From: a virus
Reading direction: 5' to 3' (one strand)
IMG/VR virus record: IMGVR_UViG_3300003319_000462
Location: 1 to 44,253 of that record
DNA: 44,253 bases
Shown piece after piece: positions 24,866 to 32,821 of the stretch (the first letter of the stretch is position 1; each line of letters begins with the position of its first letter). The notes below the pieces were generated by a model that was given only the letters and a program-made list of their open reading frames with translations, was not told the origin of the DNA and searched no databases. A program made the translations under genes and the position numbers.

Positions 24866-26016
24866 AGCCGCTCTGCTCGTTCCAACAATGCCGCTCCGCC
24901 GTCGCTGACCCCGACGTATCTCCACTCCCCGCGCTTCAGCCCCCGCACGACAGCCAGCAGTCTCTCCCGCTCGGCGTCCTCCAGCTCCCTGGTGGAGTCC
25001 GTACGCCCATGGCTGGCGGCCAGGGCCATGGCGTCGCGCGGAATGCCTAGGTCTCGACAGCACATGGCGATCTGTTGTAGCTCGTAGGCCCGGGAGACGG
25101 AGGCCGCAGCGGGCTCGGCCTCCACGATCTCGGCCTCCACGACCTCGTCGTCGAGGGCGGAGGAGGGAGCGGCGTCAGCCGTTTCGCTTCCGAGAGATGT
25201 GCCCTGAGAGGAGTCATGAAGGGTCTTACCACCCGTCCCGGTCCCGAGCGGTCTCTGCTCGCCGCCCCCACCACTGCCCTCGGTCAGAGCCGGGGCTTCC
25301 TGCGCGCTGCCTATCTGGCCCCGCAGCCGGGCTTCCCCTGATGCGATGGCCTCGATGCTCTCGTCCACCAACAGCGTGGGCACGTTGAACTTCTTGGTCT
25401 GGCCGGCGACGACGGTCACTCTCGGTCTGATGGCCAGCCGCGCCACAGTGAGGCCGTGGGTCTGGAGCCCCAGGATGAGATCCACCATCCCCGGCAGCTC
25501 TTGCGCCGCGTTCCAGCTGTGGGTGTCCAACCGCCAGACCCCACCGAAGCGGATCTCGGGGAGGATGACGTTGAGCCGGGTGGTGACCTTGCAGTCCTGT
25601 CTGTCCGCCGCCAGGCACAGGCATGGGCCATCCATCCACTCCATCCCGTCGGGCGTTCTCTGGGGCGTGGCGCAGGTCTCCCCGTCGCAGCGACGCGCGC
25701 AGCCGCCGGCGGACCACAGCTCATAGATGGGGCTTCCCCCGAGCGGGTCGGGCGGCAGGACGATGCGGATGGTGTCGGCGTCGGTGACCACTTCGAGCTG
25801 ACCCTTGACTCTGCCGTCCTCCCAGGGCTTCACCACACCGCCGTAGAGCATGGCCAGCGCGTTGACGGCTTCGTGGTCGGAGCTGGTGAAGCGGAAGGTC
25901 TCGATGCTGGCGGGGTGCTCTCTGCCGCCTCTGGTCGTGGCCTTGACCCCGATGCGGATGCGCCCATGTTCAGCGAGCCGGCGATTCATGTCACGAGTAG
26001 GCGTGATCCTCGTCAT
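24862..26016 (-). CDS. phiC31 Gp3-like protein (recombination directionality factor family)
   Basis: The protein has 384 residues. Residues about 15-220 match the Gp3-like domain as I recall it: EHGRIRIG, ETFRFTSSDHEAVNALAMLYGG, VVKPW, IRIVLPPDPLGGSP, YELWSAGGCARRCDGETC, then a Cys pair (PCLCL) and a beta end. In phiC31, Gp3 turns serine integrase towards excision. The C-terminal 150 residues (acidic linker, then a helical segment from about 318) are extra. No serine integrase is seen in this genome, so the protein may have another role, such as replication or recombination, or act on a host element. It has AGGAGG only 3 bases from its ATG, which overlaps the preceding stop. Confidence 0.75.
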   Translation of the reverse strand: MTRITPTRDMNRRLAEHGRIRIGVKATTRGGREHPASIETFRFTSSDHEAVNALAMLYGGVVKPWEDGRVKGQLEVVTDADTIRIVLPPDPLGGSPIYELWSAGGCARRCDGETCATPQRTPDGMEWMDGPCLCLAADRQDCKVTTRLNVILPEIRFGGVWRLDTHSWNAAQELPGMVDLILGLQTHGLTVARLAIRPRVTVVAGQTKKFNVPTLLVDESIEAIASGEARLRGQIGSAQEAPALTEGSGGGGEQRPLGTGTGGKTLHDSSQGTSLGSETADAAPSSALDDEVVEAEIVEAEPAAASVSRAYELQQIAMCCRDLGIPRDAMALAASHGRTDSTRELEDAERERLLAVVRGLKRGEWRYVGVSDGGAALLERAERL

Positions 26017-26204
26017 CTTCCTCCTCTCGTGATGTGAAAAGAACGGTAGTGGTCCAGACCCCAGCTCAGAGCGGTCTCAGCCGAGTCTCGTGGCCAGTCC
26101 CTGTCGAAGATGTACCCGGCGCCACAGGTGGTGCAGAACGCCCGCACCCGGTCCGTCTCCTCATACATGAACCCGTCCGTCCCGTAGGACAGGAGCGGCT
26201 CCAT
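26013..26204 (-). CDS. Small Cys-containing hypothetical protein
   Basis: The protein has 63 residues with one CTTCGAGY motif at about residue 24 and a helical tail (DSAETALSWGLDHYRSFH). Coupled by ATGA to the Gp3-like gene. It looks like a one-finger zinc protein. The start is the first ATG after the preceding stop; ribosome site weak. Confidence 0.55.
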   Translation of the reverse strand: MEPLLSYGTDGFMYEETDRVRAFCTTCGAGYIFDRDWPRDSAETALSWGLDHYRSFHITRGGR

Positions 26205-26215
26205 GAGGACCAGGG

Positions 26216-26419
26216 CTACTGGTTGAACCGCAGCCGCATCTGTCCCGCCGCCCGCAGTCTCTCCTCCGTCGCCCTCATGCGGGCCAGCTGTCGCCGCTCT
26301 CGTCGGAGCCATCGCTGGCGCTCCCTTCTGCATCTGATCGAGCAACTCTTGCGCTCCCTGCCGTGCCGGTGGCCGGCGTAGTCGGTCCTAGGGTCGAACG
26401 TCGTGTCGCAGCTACACAG
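26216..26419 (-). CDS. Small basic zinc-finger-like protein, start uncertain
   Basis: The open frame from about 26419 to 26216 gives a very basic protein of about 67 residues with SCDTTFDPRTDYAGHRHG, then CSIRC and a long Arg/Glu helix (RRERQRWLRRERRQLARM). The Cys and His pattern suggests a single zinc finger. No ATG or GTG is well placed: the only candidate at the gene edge is a CTG at 26419 overlapping the nuclease stop. Expression may depend on translational coupling from the nuclease gene. Confidence 0.45.
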   Translation of the reverse strand: MCSCDTTFDPRTDYAGHRHGRERKSCSIRCRRERQRWLRRERRQLARMRATEERLRAAGQMRLRFNQ

Positions 26420-27290
26420 GGTCGGAGGCGCAGTGTCTCTGGTGGGAGCAGTACAGACAAAACCATGCGGTTCCAGTGTCAATGACGTCCCCCTCCTCGC
26501 TTCTGCGCTCCCAGCGCCCCGACATGGGGTCCACGATGACCGCCCCCCTGGGCAGTTCGGGGTCGGGGATCTTGCGGGCGATACGGACACCTTCGTCCAC
26601 GCCTCTGAGGATCTTGTTCCATCGCTCGATCTCCGCTGCGGCAATGGGCTCGTACTCCTCTCGGGTCCAGGTCCACTGCGCGGCGATGCGCCCGATCTCC
26701 CCCAGCCCGCTCTTCGCCGCGGCCTGGATGGACACCGCTTCGAGGGAGAGGTACACGACGCACACCTCGTCGGCGTCCACGGCCTTGGCGTTGAGAGCGG
26801 CCTGGACGACAGCCGACCAGCGGGGTCCTCTCGCCGCTCCCCGCTCTCCGATGGCTGTCTTGTAGCCGTAGCCGTTGATGGTCTTGAGCTCGATGAGCGT
26901 GGTCTTGCCGTCCTGCTCGACGAGGGCGTCGGCGTGGCCTGACGCATCGAGGCCATCCACCCTCAGTCTGAGCTCGATTCTCGCCGTGGGGTAGAGGCGC
27001 GCCAGCTCTTCCTGGAACCACCCGTGGATCTCCGAGCCCAGCCGCACGCTCCACCAGAAGGTGACGTCGGGCGGGTCCGACGCCGGAACGCCGGTGAGGC
27101 GGTACTCCAGCAGCCGCCCGCACGAGGCCGCCCAGGAGTGACGCAGGCGGGTGTCGAAGGCGAACTCCAGCTCGTCGCGCTCGCGGCCTTCCGCCGCGGT
27201 TCTCTCTACAAGGAGACGGGCGAAGACCGGGTCGTCGTCGGGACGGCGACCGCCGGCGATGACCGGAGCGTGGAACGACTTGATGGCCAC
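26412..27290 (-). CDS. Cas4/AddB-like PD-(D/E)XK nuclease with Fe-S-type cysteines
   Basis: The protein is 292 aa from GTG 27290, chosen because GGAGG lies 8 bases upstream; upstream frame continues but is noise. The nuclease core is HADALVEQDG (D121) followed by TLIELKT (E134, K136). A cysteine at residue 57 (AASCGRLLEY) and C278-x2-C281-x5-C287 near the end (FCLYCSHQRHC) form the four-Cys set that holds a 4Fe-4S cluster in Cas4 and AddB. Such enzymes degrade single-stranded or duplex ends and act in recombination or replication. In this genome it may partner the SSB and the host replisome. No polymerase, exonuclease partner or CRISPR genes are near. Confidence 0.85.
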   Translation of the reverse strand: MAIKSFHAPVIAGGRRPDDDPVFARLLVERTAAEGRERDELEFAFDTRLRHSWAASCGRLLEYRLTGVPASDPPDVTFWWSVRLGSEIHGWFQEELARLYPTARIELRLRVDGLDASGHADALVEQDGKTTLIELKTINGYGYKTAIGERGAARGPRWSAVVQAALNAKAVDADEVCVVYLSLEAVSIQAAAKSGLGEIGRIAAQWTWTREEYEPIAAAEIERWNKILRGVDEGVRIARKIPDPELPRGAVIVDPMSGRWERRSEEGDVIDTGTAWFCLYCSHQRHCASDPV

Positions 27291-27398
27291 GAAGATCCTC
27301 CTCGAACACCAGGGCGTGACCATCGTAGCGCACTGGCGGCTCCGCCGCGCCGTGTACTGTGGATCTGCGGCCGTTCCTCTGAGCGACGCGCCAGGGCT

Positions 27399-27426
27399 GA
27401 GGGCCGGGGAGCGATCCCCGGCCCTC
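27399..27426 (-). terminator. Perfect 11-bp stem-loop after the phosphatase operon
   Basis: The arms 27399-27409 and 27416-27426 (GAGGGCCGGGG) pair perfectly with a 6-base loop. There is no U-run. It lies 15 bases after the stop of the 95-aa gene and about 110 bases before the nuclease start, so it most likely ends the three-gene block 27441-30924. Confidence 0.75.
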
Positions 27427-27440
27427 ATGGTTCCCAGGTC

Positions 27441-27728
27441 CTAGGGAGCGATGCTCACCAGGGCGGCGTCGTACCCCAGGTCCGAGGCCCAGGCCTTCAG
27501 GGCCTCGGCCTTGTCGCCCACGCCGTCGTCGACGGAGGCGCTGGCCCCCCACGGGGTGATCGAGCTGCCGGTCACCCGGAACACGTCCACCTTGATGTTG
27601 GAGCCGTTGACGGACTGGAGCAGACGCTCGGTCCGCTCCCGGTAGGCGCCCCCGGCGTCGTAGCTGGGGCCGTCGATGAACAGCGCGGTGCGGTGCTTTC
27701 TGACCACGCCTTGCGAGTTGAAGCTCAT
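27441..27728 (-). CDS. Third gene of the Cys-rich/phosphatase block; possible NYN-like start
   Basis: The protein has 95 residues. GGAGG precedes the ATG, which also overlaps the phosphatase stop (ATGA). The start HRTALFIDGPSYDAG recalls the first strand of NYN/PIN nucleases, and the end LGYDAALVS recalls a late NYN strand, but the other acidic residues expected for catalysis are missing and the protein is short. It may be a truncated or degenerate NYN domain, or something else. It is the last gene of a three-gene coupled block and is followed by a hairpin. Confidence 0.6.
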   Translation of the reverse strand: MSFNSQGVVRKHRTALFIDGPSYDAGGAYRERTERLLQSVNGSNIKVDVFRVTGSSITPWGASASVDDGVGDKAEALKAWASDLGYDAALVSIAP

Positions 27729-29056
27729 GTACTACCTCCATGGAGCGCTTTGGGCCGCAGGTCTTTCCTGTGGCGCCGTATTGCCTTCCCGGCCGACGCG
27801 TCGGCCGGTGCCGTCTTCGGTGTGGAGACCGCCTTGGTGATGACGGTCGTCCCTCCGAAGGACTTCTTGCCCAACTCTCTTCTCTCCCCTGGCTTGTAGC
27901 CGAGGACCGTCCCGTAGCCCGATTCGACTCTCGTGGACTTGTCCGACGTCCAGACCTTCTTCGGCGGCTTCTCCCGGCATCTCGTGCCCTTGAGCCTGGA
28001 CTCGAACCACTCCGAGAACCACTCCTGCTCCTCGCCCTCCACCGCGTGGGTGCAGTAGTTGGCCCGAACCCACTTCACCGCCTCCACACCGCCGTCCACG
28101 CCGCAGAGCTGGGCCATGGCGGCCATGACCGCCCCGGTGCGCCCGTGCCCGCCCATGCAGCCGATCTCCACGACGTCGCCGGCCTTGGCCAGCGTCACCG
28201 CCGTCTCGATGGCCCAGTAGGTCCACTCATCGGAGACCTTGGACAGGCCGAAGTCGTTCCACGGCAGCATCATGTGGAGATAGTCGGGGCACCACGTCGA
28301 GCACATGTAGAGCCCGAAGTCGGGCTCCGGCTCGTCGTCTCTGCGTCTGTGGTGCGACGAGGCCCAGATCTTGGTCCCGTCGGGGAACACCACCTCCTGG
28401 CCGTAGTGACGGTCTCTCTGCCAGGCCTCCCAACCGTCGTCGGACCATCTGCTGCCGCTCCATCTCCCGACACGCGCTCTCGGCGGCGGGTACATGTCCC
28501 ACTCTCTGTCGGTCATGGGCCGCCAGTGGTCACCGTTGACGGGGTCTCTCTCCATCATCAGCCGGCTCACGTGGCAGACGAATCTGTGGTTCGGCGTGCA
28601 GTTGCACTTTCTCGGGGCGATCCACGTGTCGTCTAAGACGTAGTCCGCGATCCCCCAGGAGCGGAGGAGGTCCTGGTAGTCCCACCACTCGTTGTTGCTG
28701 AGCTTTCTGGGGTCGGCGTCGCAGAGATAGTTCTGGTAGTCCTCGGTGAACTCGGCCACGTTTCTTGCGACGATGGCGTCGAGCTCCGCTTCGCTTATCT
28801 CGCTCTCTTCGGCGTCGAAAGGATCCCCCATGCCCTGCCCGTCGGCGCCGTTGCCCAGCCTGTCCAGCAGCGTGCCGTCGCCGGACACCCGGTCGATGCT
28901 GGCTTCCCGAAGGGTCTCCGAGTCGTCGTCCCACCACCGCAAACCCCAGGCGAAGTCGGTGTCGAACAGCAGCTCGCACTCTCTGGAGTGGTCCTCCGCC
29001 CACCTTCCTTTCGGGTTTTCACAATCGCACTTGACCATGGACATGAGACTCGTCAT
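27725..29056 (-). CDS. Dual-specificity/tyrosine-type protein phosphatase
   Basis: The protein has 443 residues from the ATG that overlaps the preceding stop (ATGA); AAGGAGG lies 11 bases upstream. The signature EIGCMGGHGRTGAV holds the Cys nucleophile at about residue 300 and Arg at 306 (C-x5-R), followed by a helix (VMAAMAQLCGV). Upstream of it MLPWNDFGLSKVSDEW can supply the general acid. The N-terminal 270 residues are unusual: acidic, Trp-rich, with CDCENPKGRW, CNCTPNHRFVCH and WDMYPPP motifs that may bind metal. The C-terminal tail is basic (about 390-443). Targets are unknown. It lies between the Cys-rich 623-aa gene and the 95-aa gene, which suggests one function for all three. Confidence 0.8.
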   Translation of the reverse strand: MTSLMSMVKCDCENPKGRWAEDHSRECELLFDTDFAWGLRWWDDDSETLREASIDRVSGDGTLLDRLGNGADGQGMGDPFDAEESEISEAELDAIVARNVAEFTEDYQNYLCDADPRKLSNNEWWDYQDLLRSWGIADYVLDDTWIAPRKCNCTPNHRFVCHVSRLMMERDPVNGDHWRPMTDREWDMYPPPRARVGRWSGSRWSDDGWEAWQRDRHYGQEVVFPDGTKIWASSHHRRRDDEPEPDFGLYMCSTWCPDYLHMMLPWNDFGLSKVSDEWTYWAIETAVTLAKAGDVVEIGCMGGHGRTGAVMAAMAQLCGVDGGVEAVKWVRANYCTHAVEGEEQEWFSEWFESRLKGTRCREKPPKKVWTSDKSTRVESGYGTVLGYKPGERRELGKKSFGGTTVITKAVSTPKTAPADASAGKAIRRHRKDLRPKALHGGST

Positions 29057-30924
29057 ACGAGCAAGGCCCTCCTTTGTTCTTCTCGACGGGCGGCGTCGGG
29101 GAAATCGAACCGACTCCGGGGGGAGGTGTAGCCGTTTCTGACCTCCCAGTCCCTGATGACATCGGGCCCGCTGCGCAGCGTCGGGCCGCCCCAATCGCGC
29201 CGCACAGCGTTGGAGACGTTGAGGTACTCGGACCACAGCGCGTTGACGGTTCTGCCGCTGTGCAGCGCCAGGGTGGCGAAGTCGGCTTCGACCGCGCTGT
29301 GGGCGGGCCCGATGAACATCTGGATGGCCTGGAGGCCGACGTTGCGCCAGGTCGGACGGTCCTTCCAGGGAAGCTTGTTGAAGAAACAGCCCCCGTTGTG
29401 CTCCAGCGTGAAGCAGCGGTCCACGAAGATCTCCGGGTTGATGAGCCCTTCGAGCCGGTCGGCCAGAATCCGGCACGGCTGGGCCCATCTCTCCCCGCCA
29501 TAGCCGCTTCTCTCGCCGAACTCCAAGAACATGTCGCTGAGGTCCCGGTACGCCTGCACGGCTCCGACCTGTTCTTCGACCTGCTTGCCCAGCACCCACG
29601 CGGTCGGGCGTAACGACCGGCCCAGGCTGGCCCCGCCGTCATACCGCTTCATGGCCATGTGGTGGCGGATCTCTCCCCATGCGGCCAGGGCCACGTATCT
29701 GCGCAATACGCTGTCCCAGGTCGAGATCAGCTCCCTGCGCACGAGGCGGGCCTCAGAGACAAGGTGGGACACGTACCCGTGCCGCTGGACGGCGTCGCGG
29801 TGCGGCCCGGCGCAGGACTCCAACAGGGACAGGAGATAGAACTCGGCGCAGGCGGTGACCGGGTCGTAGTGCTTGGAGTCGAACCCCCACACCTCGTCGT
29901 ACTCCCGCGTGTCCGGTACTAGGTGGAGTGACAGACCGCGTTCCACCCACGGCGGCTCTTCGCGCATTGTGGAGACCCGCCCGGGGCCTAATAATAACGA
30001 GCAGTCGCAGCCCCCACAGGTCTGGTGCTCTTCGCAGCCTTCGACCATTGTGTCGAACTTCTTTAAGCAGGAGACGCAGTACACGCACGAGCACGACGAG
30101 CCTGATCTCTCGCAGATTTCGCAGCACGTGCAGTCGTCGACCTCTTCCCCACAGGTGGGGCACTCCTCACAGAGGCAGGTCCCGGCTTCTTCTCCGCAGA
30201 ACTTGCACTCTTCGAGCTCCGCCTCCTCCTCGTCTTTTACCGTGGCCACCTCCCCTCCCCCCTTTCTTCTCGTGCGCTTGAACGCCTCTTTCACCGGCAC
30301 GCTGGGGTCGACGGGGTAGCCGATTTCGACCTCCATCAGCAGAGGGCTGGGCTCAACCGAAACGGCGGCCTTCGTGCTGGGTATGGTTCTCGGCTTCAGC
30401 TCAGTCGGGAAGCCCATTGGCGTCGGAGCCCATGGAGTGGTGAAGTTGGTCTTAACGGCCACCTTCTGAGCCCAGTCGTTGTACGCTCTGAACGAAACGT
30501 GGTCCGCCGGTCTGTAGACCAAGAGGGGTGGGAGATCCCAAAGAGCCCCGGCTCCCAAAAATCTTTGATGTGGTTTCGGAGCGCCTACAGGGCCGAAGAT
30601 GAAGGAGAGGTCACCCGTGACCAGCGGGGCATGCTGGACCTGCTTGGCCGGTCTTTGGGGCGACGTGATCTCGATGTCGTCGAAGACGATCAGGTCACTG
30701 GGACACGCGACGGGGTAGACGGTCTGTTGCTCTGCTTCGAGACCGACGTACGCGTCGAGATAATCGGAGTATCTGAGGACAGATCTCTGCCCATGGATCT
30801 GCGCGTGCGCTCTTCTTCTGAGATTTTTCATGAGGAGGGCGAACTCCTCCTCAGCCTCTTCCGCCAGCTGCTTTTTCCATTCGGCTTCGCTCATCCACTC
30901 CGGCCATCTCTCCGTCGTCACCAT
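29053..30924 (-). CDS. Large Cys-rich protein of unknown function (first gene of the phosphatase block)
   Basis: The protein has 623 residues. GGAGGAG precedes the ATG. The N-terminal 230 residues (WPEWMSEAEWKKQL, later VFDDIEITSP) are of unknown fold and come from visibly less GC-rich DNA. Residues about 245-320 form a Cys-rich block with many close Cys pairs (CKFCGEEAGTC, CPTCGEEVDDC, CCEICERSGSSCSC, YCVSCLKKF, CGGCDC), probably several zinc sites. The C-terminal 300 residues are helical and hold the motif DRCFTLEHNGGCFFNKLPW. I have seen 'DxxxxLxHNxGxxxxK'-type motifs in uncharacterised bacterial proteins, but I cannot name this one. Its stop overlaps the phosphatase start. Function unknown. 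Confidence 0.8.
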   Translation of the reverse strand: MVTTERWPEWMSEAEWKKQLAEEAEEEFALLMKNLRRRAHAQIHGQRSVLRYSDYLDAYVGLEAEQQTVYPVACPSDLIVFDDIEITSPQRPAKQVQHAPLVTGDLSFIFGPVGAPKPHQRFLGAGALWDLPPLLVYRPADHVSFRAYNDWAQKVAVKTNFTTPWAPTPMGFPTELKPRTIPSTKAAVSVEPSPLLMEVEIGYPVDPSVPVKEAFKRTRRKGGGEVATVKDEEEAELEECKFCGEEAGTCLCEECPTCGEEVDDCTCCEICERSGSSCSCVYCVSCLKKFDTMVEGCEEHQTCGGCDCSLLLGPGRVSTMREEPPWVERGLSLHLVPDTREYDEVWGFDSKHYDPVTACAEFYLLSLLESCAGPHRDAVQRHGYVSHLVSEARLVRRELISTWDSVLRRYVALAAWGEIRHHMAMKRYDGGASLGRSLRPTAWVLGKQVEEQVGAVQAYRDLSDMFLEFGERSGYGGERWAQPCRILADRLEGLINPEIFVDRCFTLEHNGGCFFNKLPWKDRPTWRNVGLQAIQMFIGPAHSAVEADFATLALHSGRTVNALWSEYLNVSNAVRRDWGGPTLRSGPDVIRDWEVRNGYTSPRSRFDFPDAARREEQRRALLV

Positions 30925-30939
30925 CTCCTCCTTTCACAC

Positions 30940-31032
30940 GAGAAGCCCGGCCCCTGACCCCCGGCGAGGGGCAGGAACCGGGCTTTCTCATGGGGGCTGG
31001 CCAGCTGACGGGCGCGAATCCCTACCAGCCCC
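30940..31032 (-). terminator. Structured intergenic region with two long stems
   Basis: The 149-base gap between 31074 and 30924 has two strong stems. The first pairs 30940-30950 (GAGAAGCCCGG) with 30978-30989 (one bulge) and encloses an inner CCCCT/AGGGG stem. The second pairs 30993-31000 (GGGGCTGG) with 31025-31032 perfectly. Either could end the wHTH-SSB block; U-tracts are weak. A leader with regulatory role for the 623-aa gene is the alternative. Confidence 0.6.
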
Positions 31033-31073
31033 TGCTCCTGCTCCCCCCGTTGCAGTAGGGGAAGAGGAGGTTC

Positions 31074-32066
31074 TTAGACGCGCGCCGGCGCCTCCCGCAT
31101 GAGGCGGTCGAGGGCCTCACGGGACCCGTTGTCGATCAGATCCTTGACCTGATAGCCGCGCCGCTCCATGCGGGCGATCTCCGCTTGCAGGCTGGCATTG
31201 ACGACCCACAGGTTGGAGTTTTCCTGCTCCTGCGCATCCAGCCGTGCCCGCAAGGAGGCGAGTTCCGCGTCGGCTTCTCGCAGCAGTTGATTCGCTGCGG
31301 CCGCGCTCGCTCCCCACTCCTCGCCTCTCGGCGCCGGAGGCTGGGAGAGGACCTCGACGACCTGCTTGAGCAGATGCGCCGCCAGGGCGTCGTAGTCGGG
31401 CCCTACGGTGACTCTGACGCTCGGAAAGTGGGCAGCCTCGGCCTCCTTCTCCTGCTCCCGGCGGGCTGCGACCTGCTCCTTGAACTCCTCCAGCGTCGTG
31501 GGCGGCGCGGCTCTCGGCGCCGCTCTGACACGTGGCTGGTAGTTGCCGCTCAGGGTGATGGAGTACGTCCGCTTCTCTCTGCCGCGGCTGTCCCGCTTGA
31601 TGACCCGCTCCGCCTGGAATCTCTTCAGCAGGCCCGAGGCCGAGGGCACGCTCATGCCCTCCCAGGGGCCGCCAGGAGCGACGAGGAGGCCCACCGCTCT
31701 GCCGCCCTCGTGGGTGAGCGTGCAGTCCTCCTGCTGGGCCAGGAACGCGACGAGAGCGGCCCGTCGGGCGTTGGTGATTCTGTAGACCTTCGTTCTCTTG
31801 GGCGCCGCGGTGTTGCCGGCGGCTCTCGAAAGGGCGACGGACAGGATCTTCAGGCCGTCACGCTGGACGACGATGAGCCCTTCGTCCTGCGCTCTGCGCA
31901 GCAGACGGCTGCTGATCGCGCCCGATAACAGCTCTGCCCAGGGGCCTTCGGGCGACGCCAGCTGTCTGACGACGTCGCCTGTGGCCGTGCAGTGTGGCTG
32001 TCTTTGCAGCCAGTCGGAGAGCTGCTCCTTGCGGACCTGCCAGGACAGCTTGACGTGGGTCTTCAT
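31074..32066 (-). CDS. Duplicated winged-helix-like protein (possible replication or regulatory protein)
   Basis: The protein has 330 residues. AGGAG lies before the ATG. Two related units of about 65 residues lie in tandem, about residues 13-80 and 100-170. Both run from L/F-x-x-Q through CTxT, GPW, a second helix ending LL(K/R)R-x-Q, then an I-x-R-D wing, to a strand ending (A/T)LS. This fits two winged-helix domains. After a Pro/Ala linker the C terminus is coiled coil (about 255-305, ASLRARLDAQEQENSNLW). Next to it lies SSB and the origin region is leftward-unit upstream. A replication initiator or global regulator is inferred. It is not a match I can name. Confidence 0.7.
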   Translation of the reverse strand: MKTHVKLSWQVRKEQLSDWLQRQPHCTATGDVVRQLASPEGPWAELLSGAISSRLLRRAQDEGLIVVQRDGLKILSVALSRAAGNTAAPKRTKVYRITNARRAALVAFLAQQEDCTLTHEGGRAVGLLVAPGGPWEGMSVPSASGLLKRFQAERVIKRDSRGREKRTYSITLSGNYQPRVRAAPRAAPPTTLEEFKEQVAARREQEKEAEAAHFPSVRVTVGPDYDALAAHLLKQVVEVLSQPPAPRGEEWGASAAAANQLLREADAELASLRARLDAQEQENSNLWVVNASLQAEIARMERRGYQVKDLIDNGSREALDRLMREAPARV

Positions 32067-32111
32067 TGACGCTCCTTCTGTACGCCAGGGTTGGCGAGTT
32101 GATTGTAGCTG

Positions 32112-32531
32112 CTAGAACGGGTCGTCGACAAACCCCGCGTCCCGGGCCGACGCCACGGCCTCCTTGGCCGGATCGGACGCTCTCTGGTTCTTCTCGACGC
32201 CGGACACGGTGGCCCAGCGCAGGGCCACGCCGATCTCGTCGGCGATGATATGGACCTTCGAGCGTCTCTCGCCCTGGTCGTTCTCCCACCGCTGCTGTTC
32301 CAGCCGGCCGCTCACGACGACGCGGTCGCCCTTGTGGAGGGAGGCGGCGACGTTCTCGGCCTGCTGCTGCCAGACGTCGACGTCGAAGAAGCTGGTCTCC
32401 TCGACCCACTCGTCGCCCTGTCTGCGGTTGCGGTTCACGGCCACCCCGAGGGTGACCACGGCCGCCCCGTTGGGGGTGAACCGCAGGTCCGGGTCCGCCG
32501 TGATGTTGCCGGTGATGGTGACTGCGCTCAT
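32112..32531 (-). CDS. ssb: Single-stranded DNA-binding protein
   Basis: The protein is 139 aa from ATG 32531, which has AGGAG upstream and overlaps the previous stop. Residues about 1-100 are an OB fold: SAVTITGNITADPDLRFTPNG, then VAVNR, FFDVDVWQQQAENVA, LHKGDRVVVSGRL. The end DDAG is followed by FVDDPF, the acidic, Phe-terminated tip that bacterial SSBs use to bind partner proteins. It would protect phage single-stranded DNA in replication and recombination. It is the only clear replication protein in the genome. Confidence 0.95.
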   Translation of the reverse strand: MSAVTITGNITADPDLRFTPNGAAVVTLGVAVNRNRRQGDEWVEETSFFDVDVWQQQAENVAASLHKGDRVVVSGRLEQQRWENDQGERRSKVHIIADEIGVALRWATVSGVEKNQRASDPAKEAVASARDAGFVDDPF

Positions 32532-32821
32532 GTCTCTTTCTCCTGTTCGTGTGTTTGTCTTGTTGGGTACTCGGGGTGCTGCTTGGCCCACTCCACCCAG
32601 TCGGTGAGCTCAGGGCCCATGCCGGTGACCAGTTCTCCCACCGCGGCGATGACCTCGGCGAGGGAGCGGTTCTGATGGACCATGGCGTCCCGCAGCATCT
32701 TTAGGTCGTAGCTGACGGTCGTCTTCCATCTGGCGTCGTGCTCCATGAACTCGGCCAGAGTGCGTTGGAGGGTGTTCAGACGTGTGGAGGTGGACTCGAA
32801 GCTGAAGTCCTCGGCGGCCAT
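32528..32821 (-). CDS. Small helical protein upstream of ssb
   Basis: The protein has 97 residues, mostly helix (RLNTLQRTLAEFMEHD, KMLRDAMVHQNRSLAEVIAAVG) and acidic. It shares its start with the stop of the 213-aa gene (TGATG) and its stop with the ssb ATG. Function unknown. Confidence 0.65.
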   Translation of the reverse strand: MAAEDFSFESTSTRLNTLQRTLAEFMEHDARWKTTVSYDLKMLRDAMVHQNRSLAEVIAAVGELVTGMGPELTDWVEWAKQHPEYPTRQTHEQEKET

